NCBI GenBank assembly: GCA_023055425.1
Contig: JALGPY010000004.1
Location: 112,881,504-112,945,503 of the forward strand
DNA length: 64,000 nucleotides
Origin: Linanthus parryae
Lineage: Eukaryota > Streptophyta > Magnoliopsida > Ericales > Polemoniaceae
Direction of reading: 5' to 3'
In this document: piece by piece, positions 55,680 to 64,000 of the stretch
How the letters are laid out: every line of letters starts with the position of its first letter
How positions within the stretch are numbered: the stretch's first letter is position 1
The notes under the pieces: generated by a model
Told to the model about the DNA's origin: nothing
Database searches by the model: none
What the model saw: only the letters and a program-made list of their open reading frames with translations
Position numbers and translations under genes: made by a program

Positions 55680-58600
55680 GATTGATATATGCGGTATTTC
55701 ACGCCAGAAGTTGTGAAATACAAGTTATGCTTAGATTTATAGCATATTATCAAATGGAAACTCATGCAGAGTAATGCAAAAGTTTTAATGATCAACATTA
55801 TGATAAGTTGGTCACATGTTGAGAAGTGGACTGTAGAGCACTTTTATAAGCAAATGCCTGCTCTACAACATTTTTTTTAAAAGAAAATAGTGACACATTC
55901 TCTGAAGTGGACCAATCTATGGTGTACCAATAATCGGTGTAGTCATGGACTTAGTTGCAATGATATGCACGTCCATTGTCATATATTGAAGTGCATCTAT
56001 ATGATTTCTCCGAAAGAGAAAGACTGAATACAAACAGGGGGAGAAAAGAAATGCACCAGTAGTTGCAGAAAGAGCATCCCCTATGAATTTTGTTGCATTC
56101 TGGAGATTTATTTACTGTGTTATTTGAGAAGCTTCTAGCTCCTTACAGATTTAGAGCTATGACTCTATGAATTAAATTTTATATTATTTAGAGAAAAGGG
56201 CATTCTCTACGAAGATATCATTTTGAGGGAACGAATATGGCTTGATGGGTCACATCGCCATGCAAACTCCTAGTTGATGCGTTGTGTGTTTGTATCAATT
56301 CGCAAGAGAATACTCAAAGTAGTAATCAAGCCCCTGAAGTGGTTTTGATTTTATATTGCTATCATGATGAATATTTGTTAATGACATATAGTCTCTCAAA
56401 ATGTCCTACCAAGATTGACCCACATTCCCATAAGTGGATGTCATTATTCTATATGGTCTAAATAGTCTACAAGATTGTAGACTAAATTGTGGTTATGGAT
56501 AGAAATTGTCATTAAAATTCTCTAAAAGAGATTGAGCTATAACAATCAACCCCTGCAGTGGTTTCGATGTTACCATTCATACATTTAGAAATATCTAAAT
56601 ATTGTATGAAGCCTCCCGAAGAGTATGAAACTTGCTATCCTCCCTCCGCGGAGATTCTTTTGAAAACTTTAGCATGTTATTCTAAAAAAAAATCATAGAA
56701 GCATTTATGCTTGATGGAGGATATTATGATCCAATTTTGAGAGATTTCATTGATTGATACTAATCCCACAAGGATTATTTTTTGGGGATTATTTCTACCT
56801 CTTGCGTTCCCGAGGGAGAACGACCAAATTATCTCATTAAATTTCCTTAAAGGAAGTCAAAACCACGACATATTTCTCAATGAATAATAACTCGTCGCAT
56901 GGTAGTAGTGACTAGAGTTTATGAGAATATGAAAATTAGAGCTGTGACATATTATATCTCATAGAGAGATAAATTGCATGACATGGCTTTAATGTCTGCT
57001 TGGATTTTTTTTATGCCAGAAGCATAAATCGTGAAGTTATTACGGTCATGAGTTTCACGTCATGAGGGGGAGATAGACCATATTGCATGACGTGAACTTT
57101 ATTTTTATCTCATTTACATCCAGCTATACTGTTGTAAAGTTAGAAATTCCATTATAGACTGAAGTCTAATTGACTAATGAGCATTTGGTTTGAAAGCATG
57201 CTAGTAGCATGTAAGGATTGCTTGTTCAAATATTATGATCTTCCAGAAAAAGATTTAGAAAGCATCCAAATCTTGTACAATTTAAAGTCCCAAATTGAGA
57301 ACACAAGATATGACAATTCTCATAATTTATGAGAAAAGAAGTGATACCATCATCATTAGATCAAATCCAACGTTGGAAAGAAAATAGCCATTGAAGAGGC
57401 ATGAAGCTCTTGAAGAAGCTAAGGTACCTAATTTGAGATTAATCTCATGATCTTATGGTTGATGATACTTTAATTAGAAAATGACTAGAAATCATATATG
57501 ATTTCCATTTACCACTTGAAGTGGATGAAGTTGACTTAAATATTTGGCCATGACAAAAGTCAACCAATAATGGACAAGAGGATACAAACTCTGCATTTTA
57601 GCAGTGCATGGATTATAATTATAAGTACCAAGAGTACTTGTGATGTTTGAAGCATCAATGTCCATATTGAATTAGTGTGTGTAAATATACACAAGCTCTG
57701 CAGTTAATGCATGGAGCATATTTGGGAAGTACTTTGAAGTACGTTAATTGCCCATAGCATCCATATTCGTATAGAAGAATACATTCAAATGTCCGCACCC
57801 TAATGGTTGATTGCGTGAGACTATTGAAAGAGAAATATGTTGTAGTGCAAGTGATGCCTCAATATTTCTCATGGTTATAATTATAGATATAACCCACAAA
57901 TCCTCAATTTGTTAAGAGTGATTGTGATATTTCATTTAGTCTAGAAGACTACAAATACAAAAATAACTAGTTACACAAAATGATCGTACGAATCACTTAA
58001 TGTAAAACCATGAAAGATATCTAGTTGCCTGAAGCAATCGAAAGTGTACACTCGCGAGTAGTCTAAGGCATATGCATTTTGTCATTTATTGATATCACAT
58101 GACATACAATTGCATGACATGTTAACTATTGATAAATAGTTTTGTTTACTATTTATGTAGTATTGCATCATATATTTGGATGTGTTTTTATGTCTATTGC
58201 TAGATTTTGTTTTTGCCGTGAATTTATATTACAGGTCCTAAGCCCCAATGACTTTTGATGGTATACTTCAAAGAAAGCATTGAAGAAAGTGGAATGGAGA
58301 TAAATTAATTGATGCTATGAAGAGGGGGAGTTTCAATGTTCAATCCCGAAACTATGAGGCACTGTTCTCTTTTCCTTCGCTGAGGTTTTTATCCCACAGG
58401 GTTTTTCCTAGCAAGGTTTTTAATGAGGCACACAACCAAATGTGAGATCCTGAAGAATGTCATCTTCAATGAAAGTCAACAAAGAATCCAGAAGATTCGC
58501 AATGACAAGGAGAACGTTTATTTAGGTCTGTACTCTTTTTCCTTAGCCAAGTTTTTGTCCCACTGGGTTTTACTTGGTAAAGGCTTTAAAGAGACAGACG
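55680..58600 (+). repeat. Array of short hairpins with CNGAA-like loops, part 2
   Basis: Continues the pattern after the solo LTR insertion, at lower density (at least 15 seen). Examples: 56463-56484 (arm TAGTCTAC, loop aagatt), 57010-57028 (arm TTTATGC, loop cagaa) and 58484-58498 (arm GAATC, loop cagaa). Others are CCAC/GTGG around ttgaa near 57513, GTAC/GTAC near 57627, CATGC/GCATG around tagta near 57197, and TTGC/GCAA around ctgaa near 58023. No gag-pol ORF. Confidence 0.78.
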
Positions 58601-58619
58601 GTACAAGTTTTGAAGCACC

Positions 58620-58968
58620 GATGTTGTAATACCCCATTTTTACACGGGTAATTGATAACGTATTCGTAAAGTTTATATGATAATTTTGGAGTTATGTGAT
58701 AAGAGGGGAGGTGGTTGCAATATAAGCTAGATAATTAAATACTTAGATGGGGTAAAAGTTGTAGATTTTATAAGCTTTATAGCCTTGTGTGAAATTAGAC
58801 AAAAGAAATAAAATAAACCAAAAAAAAAATCAATTTGTTTTTCCATTCTTCAACTACCTACACAATTTTTTTTGGGGGGGCGGGGGGAACTCAATCCTCT
58901 TCCTACGCATTTCTTCTTCTCATTCTTCAACAATTTTTTTTTCTTTTTATTCTCTCACCCTCTCTCCC

Positions 58969-59023
<55 letters not shown>

Positions 59024-62000
59024 TGACACACACACACACACACACTTTTGTTTTTTTTTTCATTCTCTACGCCCATCACAAAACACCCCCTTCCTCTCTT
59101 TCTCTCTCCCGTCACAACACCTCTTCCCTCTCTCTCTTATTTTTCTCCTCCCTCACAACACACACCAAAACCACCCACCCTCACACAAAACCTCCATCTT
59201 CTTCTATATAAACCCCCTACCTCCTCCAACACAAAACACAACAACAACAGCAACTACTCATCACCATCTATTTTATTCTTCTCCTTCCTCTTCTCTTTCG
59301 GTGAAAAAAACACACCCACAACCACCAAGGCCATCACCACCACCACCCACACTGCCAACACCAACACCACCACCATCCCTCCTCTTCCATCTCTCAATCT
59401 CCCTCTGCCAAAACAGAGGCAGTAACAAGACCAACACCACCCCACTGCCGCACCAACACCACCACCACCTCCTCCATCACAACCACCATCATCACCACCC
59501 GCCTTCTCCTCCATCTCAATCACCCTCTGTTTCTCCCTCTCTCTCTCTCTCTGCTTTTCTGAAACACCCAGCAACAGCAACACGACAACAGCCGCCAACA
59601 TCACCACCACCATCACCGTCGGCATCACCAACCCAACCCGACAACACCACTTCCAACACCACCCACCTCCCTCTGTCTCTCTCCCTCTCCCTCTCTCCCA
59701 GAACTCTCTCTCTCTCTCCCTCCCCTTCTCTGTTTTCTGGCGAGCAAGAAGCAGCGGCGGCGGTGAAGCCGCTGCCCTTCCCCGACGGGAACCACCGCAC
59801 TGCCACCGTCTGTTCTCTCACTCTCTCCCTCTGCCTTCGATCTATATCTCTCTCCCCCTCTGTTTTCTCTCTGCCCGACGGGAACAACAGCAGCAGAAGC
59901 AGCGGCGGCCGGAGCCACCGCCGGATCCGACCCGAAGCCAAACCCGACGGGGCCCAGGGCCACCGTGCCTCTCCGCACCTCCCCCGCCGGAATCGACGAC
60001 TCCCCAACCTTCCTGGAGGCCCGACGAACCCTGAGAAGCCCCCCAAAGCCGCTCCAATCACCGGAGACGCCCTAATTTCCGGCGAAGCTTCAACCCACGC
60101 CGCCTCTTGTGTTCTCGGCGATTCGGTATCCGATTTTAATGATTTTTGACATGAATCGCATTCATTTTAACTTGAATTTCAGTTATGTATCATCAAAATC
60201 GTATGGGTATCAACTAATAATCGGATTTGTGAATTGAGTGTTGATTCATGAGGAAGATGATGAATGGGGGGTGATTTTATTAATTTCAGAAACTTAGGAG
60301 GAGCCTCATGTCTTTTACTTAACTGCGTTTATATGTATAAATATATATATATATGATATAGTTTTAGTTATGTTATTTAAATCATCAAATATTAACTATT
60401 TAGCTATATTTTTATATATATATATGTTTGTAATGAAAATAAAAAGTTAAATTGTAAATTACAATCGATTTCTTGAAAATAAATAAATTAGAATTTCATT
60501 AATTAATAATCTTCATTGTTAACTAAAAGTCACTTTTATTTTAACAAATAGTAAGTTTATAACTAATTATGAGAATTTAATAATCTCCTTACCAAAAGTG
60601 AAATTGTTAAAGTAAAATATTATTTTCTTGAAATAGAATGAATTAGTTTTAATTAGAGTTATAACACTTTCTCTTGAAAAATAAGTTAACAAAAGAAGAG
60701 TTGTTTTGTATATATGAGTATATAATTAATAAAGATTATAAATGCCACCTTAATTTTTTTTATTTAAACAAATAGAGAGTTTCAAATAAGTATAATCTCT
60801 TTTTCGATAAATGAACTTGCTAAAATTAAATATTGCTAGTTGTGAATTAGATAATTTAAGAAAAGGTTTTATAAACTAAAAATAACACTTCTAAGTTGTT
60901 TTATGGATTTCATTTTTAGTACTTGTTATCAAATAGTTGGAAAATAATATCTTATCAATATTTTAAATTATTGGTTAATTATTTAGTAATGTGATTTATT
61001 TTAAATTATAAATGATTAGTAATCCTTTATTAATAAATAATTTAAGTCAATATTTAATTTACTAAGTATGTCATCTTCAAATGGGGATTGTGAGGATTTA
61101 GCCTAGCGTTTCATCCTAGCCGAGCATACATAAAGAGTTAGTACATTATTTGCTTAGCAATATCACTGTTGTAACTAGTTGATTGATAAACTGTAGGCGA
61201 CAGATTTGTGGACATAGGCTTTGTCGACCATCCTACGTACTAACTACTAAGTCAACAGCAGGTGAGTTTTACATGCTTAGCCTTGCGTGCCAGCTTATTT
61301 CGTGTCCATTAATTGGCTAATTGAAAGCAGTTGTCGCATTGCATCCCTACTTAACAATGTGTTTGCTTGTTTTTTTAAAATCCTCGAAATATTATACGGA
61401 CTTGAGGAAATGTTGTACTTTATCATAAATCAGTAACAACGGGTGATGATTCCCTGGGCTCATGTCCCTAAAGAGATAATCGAGTTCGATCCCCGGTGTA
61501 AGTAAAATAATTCGCAAGTACCGGAACCAGTTATGTTACTTTTGTATGGGTGATGATTCCCTGGGCTTGCTCCCTAAAGATATGGCACTACGTGCACCCC
61601 GACTCCTTTCGCCGTAGGCTGGAGTACTGCTTCTAGATACCACTCCTTTGATTGACGCTCTTAGGAGGGTGTTGCAACACTTAAGGTCTAGAATGTCTGA
61701 TTGTGGTCACTGGTCTACCCGGGTACTGTGCCTTAGTTGATAATTCTATTACTCTGTTTGGGAATAGTTATATGTGAGTCGTGTGTTTAAGTGACATATC
61801 ATTTATGAAGACATTTTATTGGATACGTATGACGTGTCGTGGTAAACAAAATTGTTACACGGGAAATTGACATTATTTTATGACATTGTTACTTGTTCTT
61901 GAGTTTACGATGTTATACTCGTTCTCTGTTACTCCTGAAATGTATTTAAACGCGTAACCCCATTGCCTTTCTTAGCTTTCCTGCTTTACATGCTAAGGTG

Positions 62001-62318
62001 TAACTCACTCAGTATTTCATGCTGACTTTCGAAAAACTGCAGTCTTTGTTTTCATTCCCCCGCAGGTCTAGGAGCTGAGATTATGGAGTGCCGGGATTCG
62101 GGACTCACGTAGATTATCACACATCGTCAATTTATGATGAAAACAATAGCTTGATAGAATCATTACCGTAACATTTTGGTTGTAGTCTAAAGTTGATCAT
62201 GTAATAAGTTGTATTATTATTTGATTTCAAAGGGAATGTTTTGTTCTCGAGTTCCGCTATTCAAGTAGCACCCTCCCGGTCTCTCACGAGCCGGAAATGA
62301 GGGGGGTGTTACAGATGT
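58620..62318 (+). mobile_element. Solo LTR B (3,689 bp) with gatgt target duplication, inverted relative to A
   Basis: The sequence runs 58625-62313, starting tgtaataccccattttt and ending ggggggtgttaca, flanked by gatgt (58620-58624, 62314-62318). In this orientation TATA tatataaacccc lies near 59203. The different target duplications show that A and B are independent insertions of one family, not one inverted duplication. A 425-codon open frame (58872-60149) is Ser/Pro/His low complexity driven by the CT and CAC runs and is not a credible gene. Confidence 0.82.
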
Positions 62319-62401
62319 ACTCTTTTTCATTCGTCAAAGATTTTGTCCCGCTGGGTTTTTCTTGACAAGGTTTTAACGAGGCATCTTTATGGTGAATATT
62401 C
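62319..62401 (+). other. 3' terminal sequence of copia-type element 2 interior
   Basis: Contains the phrase attttgtcccgctgggtttt followed by a caaggttttaacgaggca phrase, repeated in diverged form at about 58365-58425 and 58535-58600. These are characteristic of plant copia 3' untranslated ends. Confidence 0.7.
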
Positions 62402-62410
62402 AAGGGGGAG
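62402..62410 (+). promoter_or_regulatory. Polypurine tract of copia-type element 2
   Basis: aagggggag directly before the 3' LTR. Confidence 0.88.
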
Positions 62411-62614
62411 TGTTATGTAATGTTGGGCTAGTTTATTGGTGAATATCCACCACATATTGTAAGCCCATTGTACATTGTTATTAGCCCATTAGCCCAACCT
62501 AATGCCTATATAAGGAGGCTTATGGTTGGAGAATAATACATCTCTCTACACTATTCTCCCTACATTGTTTGTCTCTCTTATTCTGTCTCTCTCACAAAAT
62601 CTCGTTTCACAACA
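62411..62614 (+). repeat. Copia-type element 2 3' LTR (204 bp, intact)
   Basis: TG...CA, with tatataaggagg near 62507. Two mismatches to the reassembled 5' LTR (cccaacc for cccaccc, ttatggt for ttagggt). Confidence 0.93.
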
Positions 62615-62619
62615 TTTGG

Positions 62620-63070
62620 TACTACTAGTACTATCTGTTTTTTTAGAAGGTACTACTATCTGTTTAAAAATACTTTTCCTAAAAAAACTATTTAAAATTA
62701 AAAATACAATTGACAACACTATTCAATTTTAGGCTAATTGCATTTTACCCCCTGTAATTAGTGCTTTGTGCAAAATCCCCATTTGGATTCTCAATGTTGC
62801 ATTTCATTTTGCACTTGATATATGTGTTGTACATATATAATTATATATAGTTTAGAGTTGTTTAGTAACCATTTAAAATATGAAAAACCTCCTAAGAAAA
62901 GAATGAAAAGGAGTTCCAAAATTGCTATTGATTTTGGGATCTCGATTGGAGCAATTTTCTTGTTATATATATATATAAATAACTATATATATATATATAT
63001 CTTTTTTCCATTTCTATCGTATAGAAGCTGTTTTCTTCCACCTAAGGGCGATTAATTACTGTCTAGGACA
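62620..63070. other. AT-rich flank, no gene seen
   Basis: Starts with a small direct repeat (ggtactactatctgttt words at about 62618-62665) and includes an AT microsatellite near 62963-62999. A 77-codon open frame here is AT-driven and matches nothing. Confidence 0.35.
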
Positions 63071-63470
63071 ATGTCGGCCCTATAGCTAGGCAGATGAGAC
63101 GGCCGCTCTTAGGCCCCCGGGCCGGCAGGGTCCTGTGTTGTACCTGTATTTTTTTTTAAAGATAGGTTTAGTTCAGTTAATTATGTACTTCAGTGTAAAC
63201 ACTAATTGAAGTTTATGTTGGTTTGGTGGTAATCAATACTTTTGCCACAAGTTTGATTCGAGACGAATGTGATTTTTTTTTTACTATCAAAAATTGTAAA
63301 GTTGAAGAACATTATTTATAATTAAAATGAATCTAATATATTACACACAGTTATTAGAAGTCTACAAATGTTTTTTTAAAACAAACTCTTTTATATATAT
63401 ATATATATTTTATTAATTTGTGGCCGTGAATTTATTACTCGCCCTAGGCCCCCAAATGTCTTGGGCCGGC
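63071..63470. mobile_element. Possible hAT-like MITE
   Basis: Imperfect terminal inverted repeats: the left end caatgtcggccc and the right end, read in reverse, cagggccggccc. Both are followed inside by taggcccc-type words. About 400 bp, AT-rich and non-coding. The 8-bp flanks do not match, so the insertion signature is lost or the ends are misjudged. Confidence 0.4.
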
Positions 63471-63477
63471 CCTGGAA

Positions 63478-63650
63478 CAGTTCTCCTCCGCCTTAGGGCG
63501 GCCAACTATCCCTTGAGAGCGGTTCTCTTACGCGTAAGGCGGTTAACTACCGCTGAGGAGCGGTTTCTATCCGCAATAAGGCAGCCAACTACCACATAAG
63601 AGCGGTTATTATCTACAATAAGGTGGTGATCAACCTCATAAGTGTGGTAT
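63478..63650. repeat. Diverged tandem repeat, about 42-bp unit, 4 copies
   Basis: Units begin gagcggttctc, gagcggtttct, gagcggttatt and gtgtggtatt, and contain (g/c)aataaggcrg then caactacc. Small inverted words occur inside (ccgcc/ggcgg around ttag; ccgct/agcgg around gagg; cttac/gtaag). In style it resembles the hairpin-rich arrays elsewhere in this window. Confidence 0.6.
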
Positions 63651-64000
63651 TATGTCTCACTTTGTTTTGCAGACTTGTTGTGAATTTAATGTGGAGGTTG
63701 AATTACATCTTGACAGACGCAATATTCATCTTCACTCATCCGTTGATCCTGGCAAAGGAGATAAAAAGACTCTTTGATAATCAATTTGTGGTGATGTTGG
63801 AGCGTACAAGTGTTAGCAAGTCGTTTGTAACTGGAGTTCAAAACTTTTTTCTCCAAAAACTGCACAATTTATGTATGCAAGATTCATGTGTAGTGTAACG
63901 TAGTATGTTATTTTACGTTTGATTCAGCCATTGTAATCTTTATTTGTATCCTGATTTGCGATGAATGAATGAAGCGTTGAATTGTAAAAAAAGAAAAAGA
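63651..64000 (+). other. Unassigned right-edge sequence with a possible terminal exon
   Basis: ttttgcag at about 63665-63672 could be a splice acceptor, followed by an open stretch to 63898 with no family match. A tail with a tgaatgaatgaagc phrase and an A-rich end near 63985 resembles a transcript 3' end or a retroelement A-tail. Confidence 0.25.

Larger units (their letters stand above)
43065..62614 (+). mobile_element. Non-autonomous copia-type element 2 with 204-bp LTRs and ORF-less interior
   Basis: The LTR starts tgttatgtaatgttggg and ends cgtttcacaaca. Target duplication tttgg is at 43060-43064 and 62615-62619. cgttatcagcacgag follows the 5' LTR at the primer-binding position and aagggggag precedes the 3' LTR. 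The split 5' LTR (24 + 180 bp) equals the 204-bp 3' LTR with only two mismatches, so insertion was recent. After removing the nested LINE and two solo LTRs the interior is about 5.9 kb and has no gag-pol ORF. The 3' end has the ttttgtcccactgggtttt-type phrases seen in plant copia elements. It must rely on proteins from another element. Confidence 0.9.

Noticed and set aside
58872..60149. 425-codon open frame on plus
   Set aside because: Composition is Ser/Pro/His/Thr low complexity created by CT, CA and CAC runs in the solo LTR. No domain; the mirror frame exists in the inverted copy and is interrupted there.
53950..60400. One giant inverted duplication from a single event
   Set aside because: The two arms have TG...CA ends and different 5-bp target duplications (gttga and gatgt), so two independent insertions explain them better.

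Overview
This is a transposon-dense stretch of a flowering-plant nuclear genome. The coding logic is eukaryotic: exons with GT/AG introns, TATA boxes, poly(A)-tailed LINEs, Ty1/copia and Ty3/gypsy LTR retrotransposons, and a plant-type zf-4CXXC_R1 (CDCA7-like) gene. The style suggests a eudicot, but I cannot name the species. No bacterial-type genes, tRNA, rRNA or CRISPR were seen.

Layout. (1) 1-3.9 kb: the left edge holds a probable TATA box and first exon of a minus-strand gene leaving the window, a direct duplication (1.27-1.85 kb) and a non-coding repeat-like block. (2) 3.95-5.75 kb: a heavily decayed plus-strand LINE. (3) 5.92-29.47 kb: a nest. A coding-dead copia element (5924-29473, LTRs about 1.42 kb) has its 5' LTR split by a 15.2-kb Ty3/gypsy element of the Tat type in minus orientation (7259-22442). 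The copia itself sits in the A-tail of a 5'-truncated minus-strand LINE (29474-30788). (4) 30.94-36.55 kb: a near full-length plus-strand LINE with a 15-bp target-site duplication. (5) 36.6-43 kb: the only gene-like island. It has a complete seven-exon minus-strand CDCA7-type zinc-finger gene (249 aa, 37693-39672) and, upstream, a decayed paralogue. (6) 43.07-62.61 kb: a second copia-type element with 204-bp LTRs and no coding capacity. Its 5' LTR is split by a minus-strand LINE (43089-48945), and its interior is split by two 3.69-kb solo LTRs of one family in opposite orientations, each with its own 5-bp target duplication. (7) 62.6-64 kb: flank with a possible hAT-like MITE and a 42-bp repeat array.

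How the parts work. The Tat element carries gag-protease-RT-RNaseH-second RNaseH-integrase on the minus strand in one reading frame, broken only by a UAG and a UGA. Between pol and its 3' LTR lies a separate five-exon gene on the opposite strand encoding a predicted 1,254-aa plant-mobile-domain protein, followed by an array of roughly 17 units of about 54 bp. Its LTRs are about 99.5% identical, so it is the youngest large insertion; the host copia's LTRs differ by about 3%.

The most unusual signal is the interior of the second copia-type element. About 5 kb of ORF-less sequence is packed with dozens of tiny perfect inverted repeats (4-9 bp arms) around a pentaloop close to CNGAA. The arms change from hairpin to hairpin while the loop stays. 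LTRs that are about 99% identical say the element moved recently, so it is a non-autonomous element whose conserved content appears to be structure, not protein.
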